A stretch of DNA of 36,189 nt from an uncultured Erysipelotrichaceae bacterium (GTDB lineage: Bacteria > Bacillota_I > Bacilli_A > Erysipelotrichales > Erysipelotrichaceae), in contig OMXQ01000017.1 in NCBI GenBank assembly GCA_900315065.1, positions 1 through 36,189 of the forward strand. The letters are read 5' to 3'. Shown in pieces: positions 8,750 through 17,485 of this stretch. The notes below the pieces were generated by a model. That model was not told the origin of the DNA. It ran no database searches and saw only the letters and a list, made by a program, of their open reading frames with translations. The position numbers and the translations under genes are program-made. Each line of letters opens with the position of its first letter. Positions within the stretch are counted from its first letter, which is position 1.

Positions 8750-8802
8750 AATAAAAAAGGTCTGGAAGCCTCAGTCCTCAAAGGACAAGGAATCCAGATC
8801 TT
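8750..8802 (-). terminator. Terminator of the oligogalacturonide ABC/GH operon
   Basis: On the minus strand ATCTGGATTCC and GGCTTCCAGA form the outer arms of a hairpin, with an inner GTCC/GGAC stem, followed by CCTTTTTTATT. It begins inside the last codons of the GH28 gene. Confidence 0.8.
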
Positions 8803-10330
8803 TATTTGTAATATTCTTTAACTGCGTATGAACCAATGCGTGACGGATCACAACATTCTTCATGGATAAGGTATCCACGTTGCCGGCCCAGATGCCGACG
8901 CCCCTGACTGGTTCAAAGTTGTCCATCATGATCGGACAGCCTTCTTTGAGTTCTTCCTCTGGCAGGAAGGACGCATCGACATTTTCGAGTTCAATCTTTC
9001 CGATTGGCTTTTCCGGTAAGCCGTAGGCACAAAGGAAAGCAGAATCAGCACCAGTAACAGTAACGTTCTTTACAGAGATCGTTCCGATCGCTGGTGTCAT
9101 ATCATCAGGTTCATGGTAGTTCTGATCCTGGACATAAGCACTATGACCGTCCGGGTCACAATAATAGAACATATTGAAGGTCATGGCCATGGGGACATTT
9201 TTCATCATGACATGATCAAACTGAATCTGATCAAGTACAGAGCGTTGGCCTCTGCCTCTTCTGGTCTTGATACGGACGCCTCTGTCGGTGGAATCGAAGA
9301 GACATTGATCGATGTTGACGTTATAGACGCCGCCGGCAATTTCACTGCCGACAGTCACAGAACCATGACCTCTTTCAAAGTCACAATTTCTGATCGTTAC
9401 GTCTCTGGTCGGCTTGCAGTGGGCAGTTGCCATATAGATCTTGCCGCTTTTGATCGCTACGCAATCATCACCGACGCTGATTCTGGTGCCGAGCAGCAGT
9501 ACATCGGTGCAGCTTTCCGGATCAAAGCCGTCAGTATTAGGAGAATTGTAAGGATTCTGAATATAGAGGTCCATGAACTTCAGGTGATCACTGTAGTAAG
9601 GATGAATGGTCCAGCAGGGACTGTTCTTTACCGTGACATGGGAAACTGTCATATTCTGGCATTGATTGAAGAAGATCGTATTCGGCCGCCAGGCAATTCT
9701 TTTTTTCTTGTGGTTGTCCCACCAGTCGGAATTGTCCGCATTGCCGTTCAGTGTACCGCCGATGATCGTCGTGTTTTCACAATCAACTGCCGTAATCAGA
9801 GAAGCGAAAGAAGTCAGCGGATTTCCTTCCCAGCTGGAGAAAGAATATTCGCTTTTTTCATCTGTTCCCTGTACCATGCCAGGCAGGAGCGGATAGTGGT
9901 TCCGATCCGGATCACCGAGCAGTTCAGCATCCTTGTCCATATACAATGTCATATTGCTTCTGAGAAACAAAGGTCTGACAAAATAAGTACCTGCCGGTAC
10001 ATAGACACTCCCGTCTTTCGGGCAGTTCATGATGGCTGCCTGAATAGCATTGGTATCGTCTGTCTTCCCGTCTGCTTTGGCACCGAAGTCTTTGACATTG
10101 AGTTTCACAGTTTCTTTTCTGGTGTGGAAAGTATGCGAAACATCATCAATTTTTACGGTCACATCCTGATCAGGTTCCAGGTCTGCAAGCGTAAAGACAT
10201 TCCTGTCAGTTGTGAGAACTTTTTCCCCGTTGACATAGACATCCGTTTCTTTTTGTGTTTTGTAAATATCGGTATTTGTTCTTTCAATCGTGATGGCACG
10301 ATTGAAGATTCCTGCTGCTGTAAATTCCAT
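8771..10330 (-). CDS. GH28 polygalacturonase/galacturonidase, cytoplasmic
   Basis: Hydrolyses alpha-1,4 links in (oligo)galacturonides. Residues about 1-80 resemble the fibronectin-type lead domain of exo-polygalacturonases, and residues about 80-500 form the parallel beta-helix. All GH28 catalytic signatures are present: NTDGFDP, GDDCVAIKSG, GHGSVTVGSE and RIKT. There is no signal peptide, unlike secreted pectinases, so it should act on imported oligomers as an exo-acting enzyme. AAGGA lies just before the ATG. Last gene of the minus-strand operon, 17 bases after the GH105 gene. Rhamnogalacturonan or xylogalacturonan specificity cannot be excluded. Confidence 0.93.
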   Translation of the reverse strand: MEFTAAGIFNRAITIERTNTDIYKTQKETDVYVNGEKVLTTDRNVFTLADLEPDQDVTVKIDDVSHTFHTRKETVKLNVKDFGAKADGKTDDTNAIQAAIMNCPKDGSVYVPAGTYFVRPLFLRSNMTLYMDKDAELLGDPDRNHYPLLPGMVQGTDEKSEYSFSSWEGNPLTSFASLITAVDCENTTIIGGTLNGNADNSDWWDNHKKKRIAWRPNTIFFNQCQNMTVSHVTVKNSPCWTIHPYYSDHLKFMDLYIQNPYNSPNTDGFDPESCTDVLLLGTRISVGDDCVAIKSGKIYMATAHCKPTRDVTIRNCDFERGHGSVTVGSEIAGGVYNVNIDQCLFDSTDRGVRIKTRRGRGQRSVLDQIQFDHVMMKNVPMAMTFNMFYYCDPDGHSAYVQDQNYHEPDDMTPAIGTISVKNVTVTGADSAFLCAYGLPEKPIGKIELENVDASFLPEEELKEGCPIMMDNFEPVRGVGIWAGNVDTLSMKNVVIRHALVHTQLKNITNKDLDSLSFED

Positions 10331-10347
10331 ATTTCCTTCTTTTGTGA

Positions 10348-11490
10348 TTATTCGCGTCTGAGTAATTCGGTATAGGCGAGGATAAATGGTGCTACTCCTT
10401 TTGCCTCATTTTCAACGACTGGTTCACTGTAATAGTATTCTCTGGAACCATCGCGCTTGTGCTTGCCGCCCAGGCCTGCAACTAAGCAGATGCCGCCAAG
10501 TTTCAGGGTGCCGTCTTCGTTTTCAGAAAGATAGGTATTGCATATTCCCTCAAAGGCTTTTTCACCTGCTTTGGCAAATCTTTCCGGCAGGTAACCAAGT
10601 CTTTCTCCTTTGAGAAGGGCATAGGCAATCAGGGCTGTACCGGAGGTTTCCAGATAGTTGCCTTTTTCATGCGGGTAATTGACAACCTGCCAGAACATGC
10701 CGGATTCATCCTGATACGGAAGAATTGCTTCCGCCACATCTTTGAGCATCTTCTGCAGGTATCTGTATTCATAGTAGAGATTTTCATCCATGACGCTTGC
10801 GGTATCCACCAGAGCTGCCATAAACCAGCCCAGAGATCTGAGCCAGAAGTTCTTTGAGCAGCCGGTAACCGGATCTGCCCAATACATTTTTCTGGATTCA
10901 TCATAGCCATGGTAATAGAGACCAGTCTTCGGATCTTTCATGCATTTTTCAACATTCTGGAACTGGTGGAAAGAATCTTCACACATTTCCATCTTGTTGT
11001 ATTTTGTTTCATATTGCATGTAGAAAGGCTGCGCCATGTAGAGACCATCCAGCCAGACCTGGTTTGGATAAACTGCCTTGTGCCAGAAGGTGCCGGCTTT
11101 GATGCGGGGCTGAATGTCCAATTGATGACGGACCGTTTCAATTGCCTTGCGGTATTTTTCTCTGCCGGTCAGATCATAGAGAGCAAACAGGTTTCTGGCC
11201 GCATTGACATTATCCAGATTTTTTTCTTCCGGATCATAGGTACGAATCGTGCCGTCTTCATTGACAAACCAGGACACAAAGGAATCCGCAAAGTCCAGGA
11301 ATTCTTTTCTGCCGGTCATGTCATAGATCGAAAGAACGGAAGTAATCATGCAGCCGTCGATATAATTCCACTTGTTTGCTTTGCCTGCGCGGATCATTTC
11401 CAGATTCCACATAGGCTTTTCAGCAGAACTATTGTTGAGAAGATAGAGAACGTAGTTTCGTATCTTCGCGTCTGTTTCCATATCAATCAT
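10348..11490 (-). CDS. GH105 unsaturated rhamnogalacturonyl/uronyl hydrolase
   Basis: Removes the unsaturated 4-deoxy uronic acid from the non-reducing end of lyase-generated pectin oligosaccharides. It has an (alpha/alpha)6 barrel, 380 residues, the usual GH105 (YteR-like) size. Family features include MWNLEMIRAGKANKWNYIDG, VYPNQVWLDGLYMAQPFY with the expected catalytic Asp in WLDG, NFWLRSLGWFMAAL, and YLETSGTALIAYALL. It lacks a signal peptide. Its ATG overlaps the stop of the upstream isomerase gene by four bases, implying translational coupling. Its product feeds KduI and KduD, encoded about 3 kb away. Confidence 0.93.
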   Translation of the reverse strand: MIDMETDAKIRNYVLYLLNNSSAEKPMWNLEMIRAGKANKWNYIDGCMITSVLSIYDMTGRKEFLDFADSFVSWFVNEDGTIRTYDPEEKNLDNVNAARNLFALYDLTGREKYRKAIETVRHQLDIQPRIKAGTFWHKAVYPNQVWLDGLYMAQPFYMQYETKYNKMEMCEDSFHQFQNVEKCMKDPKTGLYYHGYDESRKMYWADPVTGCSKNFWLRSLGWFMAALVDTASVMDENLYYEYRYLQKMLKDVAEAILPYQDESGMFWQVVNYPHEKGNYLETSGTALIAYALLKGERLGYLPERFAKAGEKAFEGICNTYLSENEDGTLKLGGICLVAGLGGKHKRDGSREYYYSEPVVENEAKGVAPFILAYTELLRRE

Positions 11491-12323
11491 AGAGATTCCT
11501 CAATTCTTTCTATATATTCTCTTGCCTGTACGGCATTATCAGGTTTTGTGTTTTCCAGGGTTGCCTGAATAAAGGGTTTTCTTTCTTTGGCAAAGCGGAG
11601 TACATCCGTGTAGTCCATTTCGCCAAGGCCGCAAGCCATGCATTTCATTTCATTGTCTATGACTTTGTAGTCTTTGAGATGAATGACGGCGACGTCTTTG
11701 CCGAAGAGGTCAATCGCTTTTCCGATGATTTCTTTTCTGTGTTCCAGATTATCCGGATGCAGGAGATTCACCGGATCAAAGATGATCTGCAGGTTGGGAC
11801 TATGGATTGCATCCAGGACGATACGGGCTCTTTCCGGACTGGAGACAATATGCTTGTATACAGGTTCAATGCCGAGAATCACCCCGCATTTTTCAGCATC
11901 TTTGATGACCGGCCGCAGGTTTTCAATCAACTTATCCAAAGCCCAGTCAGAGTGACAAGCCTCAGGATCATAGTGATAATCCGCATTCGGTGCACCTGTT
12001 TCCGTGCCGACCAAAGAACATCCAAGGATAGAGGCAAAGCGTAAGTGTGCTGTGTATTTTGCCTGAATTTCCTTCAGTTTTACAGGATCCGGATCGGCCA
12101 GGTTGAGATAATTGCCAAGGACTGCAACGTCCAGGTGGTTTTTTTCAAACTGGTGTTTCAGATACATGGCATAGCCTGGTGTCAGTGCTTCTGTACTGTC
12201 CGGCAGGTCCTTTACTTTCTTCAGGGCAATGTGAACACAGGAAAAGCCCTGTCTGTGAATTTCTTCCAGTCTTTTTTCAAACGGAAGGTCCGCTGTATCG
12301 TGAAAGCGAATGCCTGTCTGCAT
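11487..12323 (-). CDS. Sugar phosphate isomerase/epimerase-like TIM barrel protein
   Basis: A 278-residue AP-endonuclease-2 family TIM barrel, typical of xylose-isomerase-like sugar isomerases and epimerases. Metal-ligand type positions appear as Glu in GTETG and ILGIEPV, IIFDPVNLL, VIHLKDYK, and Glu in QATLENTKP near the end. The substrate is not known. In this operon, between YesL and the GH105 gene, it probably converts a sugar released from the imported oligosaccharide. It could be an isomerase of a rare uronate or deoxy sugar, but nothing in the sequence decides this. Confidence 0.85.
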   Translation of the reverse strand: MQTGIRFHDTADLPFEKRLEEIHRQGFSCVHIALKKVKDLPDSTEALTPGYAMYLKHQFEKNHLDVAVLGNYLNLADPDPVKLKEIQAKYTAHLRFASILGCSLVGTETGAPNADYHYDPEACHSDWALDKLIENLRPVIKDAEKCGVILGIEPVYKHIVSSPERARIVLDAIHSPNLQIIFDPVNLLHPDNLEHRKEIIGKAIDLFGKDVAVIHLKDYKVIDNEMKCMACGLGEMDYTDVLRFAKERKPFIQATLENTKPDNAVQAREYIERIEESL

Positions 12324-12335
12324 GTTCAGTCTCCT

Positions 12336-12983
12336 TTATTTGTAAATTGAATCTGTCCTGAGAGGCTTTTTGTGGTCAATATATTTTGCAAATACTCTCT
12401 TGTAGAAATAGGCATAGAGATAGAAAACAAGACCAAAGCCGAAGTTGAGACTCAGGAAGTTGACGATAAACGGCATCGTCACATTCAGCACAACCATGGA
12501 AATCAGAATCATCAGAATGAAGACCGTTTCCGGTAAGTTGGTGAAAGCAACCAGGAAGGAAAAGCGGATCGTATCCCTGATGGAATTAACAAACTTTGAC
12601 TGGATGGCAAACACCCAGCACAAAGAAATCAGATAAATGATTCCAATTGCAAGGACTGCAGCCCATAAGAGCTTCATGGATGAAGTATCCATCTTGTTGT
12701 AGAAGATCATGGCAAATACCCATAATGCACCGAAGACAAGATAGATCATCCAGATGCCGGTTGCCTGTCTGAAGTTGGATTTGAAACTTGAGAAGTAGTT
12801 GGATACAACCGAGCCCTCATCGTCCGTGAGTTTCATGCATGCATAGTTGAGTGCCGTCAGGGATGCCCCGATGGTAAAAACCGGAAGCGAGGTAACGACA
12901 AAGAGAAGATCCAGCAGCCATAAATAGCCGAATTTCGTGATTGCCCGCATTACCGGATTGTTATAGTCAAAGAGAGATTTCAT
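12336..12983 (-). CDS. yesL: YesL family (DUF624) membrane protein
   Basis: A membrane protein of 215 residues with about five hydrophobic spans, ending in a basic tail (IDHKKPLRTDSIYK). It matches the DUF624/YesL pattern: an N-terminal MKSLFDYNNPVMRAITKFGY, then LPVFTIGASLTALNYACMKL. YesL proteins travel with LplB/LplC-type permeases in rhamnogalacturonan and other plant-polysaccharide operons; their molecular job is undefined. I chose ATG 12983 because AGGT sits at correct spacing; the upstream in-frame start at 13001 is less likely. Confidence 0.9.
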   Translation of the reverse strand: MKSLFDYNNPVMRAITKFGYLWLLDLLFVVTSLPVFTIGASLTALNYACMKLTDDEGSVVSNYFSSFKSNFRQATGIWMIYLVFGALWVFAMIFYNKMDTSSMKLLWAAVLAIGIIYLISLCWVFAIQSKFVNSIRDTIRFSFLVAFTNLPETVFILMILISMVVLNVTMPFIVNFLSLNFGFGLVFYLYAYFYKRVFAKYIDHKKPLRTDSIYK

Positions 12984-13031
12984 TTCTATACCTGCCAGCA
13001 AGAGTAAAAAAGGTGATGCAGGAGTTGAAGA

Positions 13032-13925
13032 TCAACCCTTGACACCGCCTGCTGAGATACCATCAACGAACTGGTTCTGTGCTAAGAAGAACACTGTGAT
13101 ATTCGGGATGATGGAGATCAAAGATGTAGCTAATACACGGTTCCAGTTGAAACCGGCATCAGAATCCATGGAAAGCTTAACGAAGATCGTTGCCGGATAC
13201 TTCGCAGGCTTATTTACATAAAGTAATGGTCCAAGGAAGTCGTTGGATGACCACATGAACTTGAACAATGCGACAGATACAATGGCCGGCATCAGCATCG
13301 GCACAATGATCTTGACCAGAATCTGGAAAGCGTTGCAGCCATCGATCTTGGCAGCTTCATCCAGATCACGCGGAATGTTACGCAAAAACTGAACAAGCAT
13401 GAAGACGAAATAGGATTCCGTCGCAAACAGGGTCGGTACAATCAATGGAAGATAGTATTCAGAACCGATCCATCCCCATTTGTTGTACATGATGTACTGC
13501 GGAACGTTCAGGACAACCTGCGGCAGGAAAAGCATTGCCAGCATGATTGTGAACATCAGGTTTCTGCCCTTGAATTCAAATCTGGAGAAACCATACGCAG
13601 TCAGTGTGCAGGATACAACGGTGAAGATAACCTGAGGAATGACATATGTATACGTATTCAACATAGCCTTCCAGATGTTAATGGAACCGCCGTAGTTTTC
13701 CATGGCGTCCTTATAACCCTGAAGCGTAGGATTCTTCGGGAACGGATTCATGGAAGTGAAGATTTCAGCGTTGTCCTTGAAGGTAGCACCGATCATCCAG
13801 ATCAGAGGATAGATCATGATGAAGCCGACAAGAATCAATACAATGTAACGGATAATCGTAGAACGGATTCTGCGGTTGCGGATTCTTCTCTGAGAATCAG
13901 AAATAGTCTTAGCTGCTTCTGCCAT
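13032..13925 (-). CDS. ABC sugar permease, LplC/GanQ type
   Basis: Inner-membrane permease subunit of a CUT1 carbohydrate importer. It has 297 residues, six predicted spans and the ATPase-contact EAA loop DEAAKIDGCNAFQILVKIIV. The C-terminus ends FVDGISAGGVKG, a hallmark of the MalG-side permease. The ATG follows the first permease's stop by 7 bases, with AGGGGG inside the preceding gene's last codons. It pairs with the 13933-14823 permease. No ATPase gene lies in the operon, so a shared MsmX/MsmK-type ATPase elsewhere is expected. Confidence 0.95.
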   Translation of the reverse strand: MAEAAKTISDSQRRIRNRRIRSTIIRYIVLILVGFIMIYPLIWMIGATFKDNAEIFTSMNPFPKNPTLQGYKDAMENYGGSINIWKAMLNTYTYVIPQVIFTVVSCTLTAYGFSRFEFKGRNLMFTIMLAMLFLPQVVLNVPQYIMYNKWGWIGSEYYLPLIVPTLFATESYFVFMLVQFLRNIPRDLDEAAKIDGCNAFQILVKIIVPMLMPAIVSVALFKFMWSSNDFLGPLLYVNKPAKYPATIFVKLSMDSDAGFNWNRVLATSLISIIPNITVFFLAQNQFVDGISAGGVKG

Positions 13926-13932
13926 TTTTCAA

Positions 13933-14823
13933 TTACCCCCTGTCATCCTGGTAATAAACCCAGTGTTTCTGGCTCCAGAATGCGACTGCTGTAAAGGCCA
14001 TCAGGATGATGAACAATACCCATGCCTGAGCAGAGGCTTTGCCCATGTCGAAGGTCTGGAATGCGTTGTTGTAAACAAGCAGGGACATCAGTGTCGTTGC
14101 ATTACGAGGACCGCCCTGAGTGATGATATATGGTCCGTTGAATTCCTGGAATGCCTGTACAAGCTGGGTGACCAGATTGTAGAAGATAACCGGTGTAATC
14201 AGCGGAACTGTGATGCTGAAGAACTGCTTCCACTTGCCGGCACCATCGATAGATGCTGCTTCGTAGAGGTCATTCGGCACACCCTTGAGGGCAGCTAAGA
14301 AGATGACCATGGCAGAACCGAACTGCCATACACGCAGCAGACAGATGATGAACAAGGCCCATCCTGGTTCCGACAGGAAGTTAGGTGCCGTTGCGCCAAA
14401 CAAGCCGAAGAGGGTATGAATCAGACCATCGTCCTTGAACAATGCCTTCCACAATACAGCGATTGCGATGGAACCGCCCAGAATAGAAGGAATGTAGTAG
14501 ACAGTTCTGAATAAGTTAACACCCTTGATCTTGAAGTTCAGGATATATGCAATAAACAATGCGAATACAAGTTTCAGCGGGACAGTCATGAAGGCATACT
14601 TGAAGGTAACCTTCAATGCTTTCAATTCGCCCGGATTCCTGAATACGTTAATGTAATTTTCAACAGTAAATTTTGTCATTCCGCCGAACAGATTGTAGTC
14701 TGTGAAGGAATAATACAAAGATGTGATAAATGGATAAAGCTTGAACACAAGGAAGCCGATCAGCCATGGCAGGCAGAAGAAGAACCCGACATTATCCTTG
14801 CAGAATTTTTTGAATTTACTCAT
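13933..14823 (-). CDS. ABC sugar permease, LplB/GanP type
   Basis: Partner permease of the CUT1 importer. It has 296 residues, with a hydrophobic first span (FFFCLPWLIGFLVFKLYPFI), a YSFTDYNLFGG periplasmic stretch and the EAA loop LYEAASIDGAGKWKQFFSIT. It is the MalF-side subunit. It follows the binding-protein gene after a 103-base gap that holds a stable hairpin, which probably lowers permease expression relative to the binding protein. It acts with the second permease to bring in pectic oligosaccharides. Confidence 0.95.
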   Translation of the reverse strand: MSKFKKFCKDNVGFFFCLPWLIGFLVFKLYPFITSLYYSFTDYNLFGGMTKFTVENYINVFRNPGELKALKVTFKYAFMTVPLKLVFALFIAYILNFKIKGVNLFRTVYYIPSILGGSIAIAVLWKALFKDDGLIHTLFGLFGATAPNFLSEPGWALFIICLLRVWQFGSAMVIFLAALKGVPNDLYEAASIDGAGKWKQFFSITVPLITPVIFYNLVTQLVQAFQEFNGPYIITQGGPRNATTLMSLLVYNNAFQTFDMGKASAQAWVLFIILMAFTAVAFWSQKHWVYYQDDRG

Positions 14824-14853
14824 AGCAATTGTTTCCCCACAATATTTAAGAGA

Positions 14854-14889
14854 AAGAGCCTGTCGAGATCTGCTCTCTCACAGGCTCTT
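14854..14889 (-). terminator. Intergenic hairpin between binding protein and permeases
   Basis: On the minus strand AAGAGCCTGT and ACAGGCTCTT form a perfect 10-bp stem with a 16-base loop, followed by a short TTTCTCTT tract. It fits a partial terminator or 3' stabilising hairpin that keeps binding-protein mRNA in excess. Confidence 0.7.
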
Positions 14890-14926
14890 AAGTGTAAATC
14901 TTTAAAGCAATTTGAATCAGTGAAAC

Positions 14927-16264
14927 TTAGTCGCCGCAGACTTCCTTGTATGTATCATACAGAGTCTTAGCACCATCTTCTACAGAATATTCACCATAGG
15001 AGACACCGGAGAAGACATCGATGTATGCAGCGTTGTTGCCCTTGAGCTTGGCGTTATCGAACTTAGGGCTGAAGTACATAGGATCAGCAGCCATGATGGA
15101 TTCATGAGCACTCTTGACCAGATCGTCAACCATGCCTTCCTTCTGGAGCAGATCATATGCATGCTTGGAAGCAGGAATACCACGTTCAGTCTTCAGAATC
15201 TTGATGCCTTCATCTTCATTCAGCAGGAAGTTCAGCAGCATAGCAGCTTCCTTCGGATGCTGAGAAGTCTGAGTAATAGCGAACAGCTGGGAAACCTTTG
15301 TGGAAACACCGGATGCCTTGTCGCCAAGTCCTTCGAGTTCCTGACCTACAACAAGCTTCTGACCTTCAGCCAGGTTGCTTGTGTACTTACCTGGAGTGGA
15401 ATCCCATTCAAATACGCCTGCGTACTTGCCGTTGATGAAGTTAGGATTTTCGTTTAATGCAACGTTGCCGTCGCCAGCCAATGTCTTCAGAGTAGGAATG
15501 ACATGATTTTCTTCCAGAGACTGGATGAACTTGATGCCGTCAGCCAGATCTTCTTCAGAAACGTTCAGCTTGCCATCTTCAGAGATGATCGGTTCGCCGG
15601 ACTTAGCCTGCAGATAGAAGCTCATGAACAGAGCACGGTCATATTCGCCAAGAGACAGCGGATAGTAATCATCGCCCAGCTTTTCCTTGAATACCTTGCC
15701 GGCATTCATCAGATCGTCGAGTGTCTTAGGTGTATCAATACCTGCCTTCTCGAATGTTGTTTCATTCCAGAAGAATGTACGGCCTGTCATGGATACAGGG
15801 ATACCGGCTAAGCCGCCCTTGGAATCCTTGCACATATCCAGTGTCTTTTCATCGAACTGAGACAGATCGATTGTGTCCTTCAGTGTGTTCAGGTCAACGA
15901 ATGTCTGACCCTGCGCATCATAGTCAGGGATCCAGGAGAAGTTGATCTGGACCAGATCAGCAGCTGTGCCGTTCTTGAATTCCAGAGCTCTTGCCTTTTC
16001 CCAGTCAGTCCATGCACCGAATGTTGGTTCAACCTTGATGCCCGGATACTTTTCTTCGAATGCCTTGATAGCTTCCTGAGTTGCTTCGTGACGCTTGTCG
16101 CCGCCCCACCAGGAGAATGTGATTGTGCAGTCTTCATAGCCCTTGCCATTGTCAGAGGACTTTGCAGAAGCTGCAGTGCTGGATGCCTTCTTGGAAGAAC
16201 AGCCGGCCAGCATGGATACGACCATGGCAGAAGTCAGGACCGCACCTAAAAAACCTTTTTTCAT
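14927..16264 (-). CDS. Extracellular solute-binding lipoprotein for (oligo)uronides
   Basis: A 445-residue family 1 binding protein of the CUT1 importer. It has a lipoprotein signal peptide with lipobox LAGC near residue 22, then a Ser/Ala/Lys linker. The mature part begins with a typical CTITFSWWGGDKRHEATQEA strand and the family's Glu/Asp-rich segments. It is anchored outside the membrane and captures the sugar for the two permeases. First gene of the seven-gene operon. Its upstream region carries a LacI-type palindrome and a cre-like site. The pectic-oligosaccharide ligand is inferred from the GH105, GH28 and YesL neighbours. Confidence 0.95.
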   Translation of the reverse strand: MKKGFLGAVLTSAMVVSMLAGCSSKKASSTAASAKSSDNGKGYEDCTITFSWWGGDKRHEATQEAIKAFEEKYPGIKVEPTFGAWTDWEKARALEFKNGTAADLVQINFSWIPDYDAQGQTFVDLNTLKDTIDLSQFDEKTLDMCKDSKGGLAGIPVSMTGRTFFWNETTFEKAGIDTPKTLDDLMNAGKVFKEKLGDDYYPLSLGEYDRALFMSFYLQAKSGEPIISEDGKLNVSEEDLADGIKFIQSLEENHVIPTLKTLAGDGNVALNENPNFINGKYAGVFEWDSTPGKYTSNLAEGQKLVVGQELEGLGDKASGVSTKVSQLFAITQTSQHPKEAAMLLNFLLNEDEGIKILKTERGIPASKHAYDLLQKEGMVDDLVKSAHESIMAADPMYFSPKFDNAKLKGNNAAYIDVFSGVSYGEYSVEDGAKTLYDTYKEVCGD

Positions 16265-16343
16265 TATTGTTTCCCTCCTAAATGAAATAGTTTTTTTGTA
16301 TCTGAAGTACCTGATCAGATTTCATTCCCGTTGTGAAATCTTA

Positions 16344-16357
16344 TCTAAGCGCTTTCA
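16344..16357 (-). promoter_or_regulatory. CcpA cre-like site upstream of the ABC/GH operon
   Basis: The minus strand reads TGAAAGCGCTTAGA, which agrees with the cre consensus TGWAARCGYTWNCW except at one position. It implies glucose repression of the uptake operon through CcpA. Confidence 0.65.
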
Positions 16358-16370
16358 TTACAATAACAAA

Positions 16371-16384
16371 ATAAACCGGTTTAT
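16371..16384. promoter_or_regulatory. LacI-type operator, perfect palindrome
   Basis: ATAAACCGGTTTAT is a perfect 14-base palindrome between the divergent ABC operon and araC. It is the best copy of the motif shared by five control regions and probably the operator consensus for the LacI-family protein encoded at 3163-4167. Confidence 0.8.
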
Positions 16385-16429
16385 TATGTTTTTCTACTTG
16401 TTTTTCGTGTACTTTTACCTCGATATTAC

Positions 16430-16446
16430 AGATTTTTTGTTATAAT
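16430..16446 (+). promoter_or_regulatory. araC promoter, extended -10
   Basis: TGTTATAAT ends at 16446 and forms an extended -10 box. No good -35 is seen. The leader of about 95 bases contains a small GTGGAT/ATCCGC hairpin. Confidence 0.55.
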
Positions 16447-16548
16447 CGTAGCGTGGATATGAAAAATCCGCATAAATAAGCTCTTTTTCGACATAACGAC
16501 AAAGCACTCCATTTGTAAAAATATTCACAAAAAATCACGGAGAAAGTC

Positions 16549-17439
16549 ATGAGAATATCAGATCAGAACATTGACAGAATCTATATCAGCTCCCAGGCAA
16601 GATCTGCCAACTACCACATGGTGGAAAACCACTATCACAACTACTACGAAATTTATTATCTTCAGAAAGGCTCCTGCCGTTTCTTTATCAATAACAACCA
16701 GTACACCCTTCATACCGGTGACTTTCTGATTGTGCCGCCGCAGGAAGTCCACTACAATCACTATCTTTCTTCCTGTGTAAGAATCAATATTTATTTCCGG
16801 CTTTCTGATTTGTCGGAAGGCGGCAGATTATTTGTCCCGAATTTATTGGATAAATATATTCCTTCTCATGTCATCCATGTACATTCCGGTTTCCAGGCTT
16901 TGATCAATACCGTATTGGATGAAATGTTAGCAGAAGAGAAAGTCAATGATGCCAATACCTATAAGATGATGCCTTTACTCTTAAAGCAGCTCTTCTTATT
17001 ATTTGAAAGACACTGTTCTCCTTCTACTTATCAGGAAAACGAAGATGATGAAATCATCGATGCCGTTCACTTCATCGTTGATCACTACAACTTAGGCATT
17101 ACCCTGGACGGTCTTGCCAAAAGAGCCAACCTTTCTCCTACCTACTTTTCAAAAAAATTCCGTCACACCACCGGTATGGGCATGAAGGAATTCTTAAGCT
17201 ATACAAGACTAAAACACGCATCCCTGGAACTCTTGTCTACGAAACACTCCATTACAGAAATAGCCATGAACTGCGGTTTCTCCAATTCCAATTACTTCAA
17301 AGACGCTTTCCGCAAGATGTACGGCATCTCTCCCCGTGAATACAGAAACTCACGGAAAACAGACTATATATTGGAGCAGGCTCTCAAGAGAGAACAATCA
17401 GAAGCGGAATCTGAAACAGACACCAGGGAAGCAGAATAA
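16549..17439 (+). CDS. AraC-family transcriptional regulator
   Basis: A 296-residue regulator. The N-terminal cupin-like sensing domain (about 20-130) includes HYHNYYEIYYLQKGSC and VPPQEVHYNHY. The C-terminal double helix-turn-helix (about 190-285) has ITLDGLAKRANLSPTYFSK, then ITEIAMNCGFSNSNYFKDAF and GISPREYR. GGAG precedes the ATG. It is divergent from the binding-protein gene, so it is likely the operon's local activator, sensing an oligosaccharide or uronate. The last 20 residues are acidic and not part of the fold. Confidence 0.93.
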   Translation: MRISDQNIDRIYISSQARSANYHMVENHYHNYYEIYYLQKGSCRFFINNNQYTLHTGDFLIVPPQEVHYNHYLSSCVRINIYFRLSDLSEGGRLFVPNLLDKYIPSHVIHVHSGFQALINTVLDEMLAEEKVNDANTYKMMPLLLKQLFLLFERHCSPSTYQENEDDEIIDAVHFIVDHYNLGITLDGLAKRANLSPTYFSKKFRHTTGMGMKEFLSYTRLKHASLELLSTKHSITEIAMNCGFSNSNYFKDAFRKMYGISPREYRNSRKTDYILEQALKREQSEAESETDTREAE

Positions 17440-17457
17440 TTACTAACCGCAATCAGG

Positions 17458-17485
17458 AAGGACAGCCTCAGTGCTGCCCTTTTTC
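17458..17485 (+). terminator. Intrinsic terminator after araC
   Basis: AAGGACAGC and GCTGCCCTT form a hairpin with one internal mismatch and a six-base loop, followed by five T residues. It overlaps the end of the convergent PARG-like gene. Confidence 0.75.

Noticed and set aside
9113-10375. Long plus-strand frame of 420 codons opposite the GH28 gene
   Set aside because: It is a shadow of the GH28 gene, which has all catalytic motifs; the plus-strand product has no recognisable features.
16265-16548. Further short frames in the divergent region between the binding protein and araC
   Set aside because: None has a ribosome binding site; the region is explained by the operator, cre-like site and promoters.
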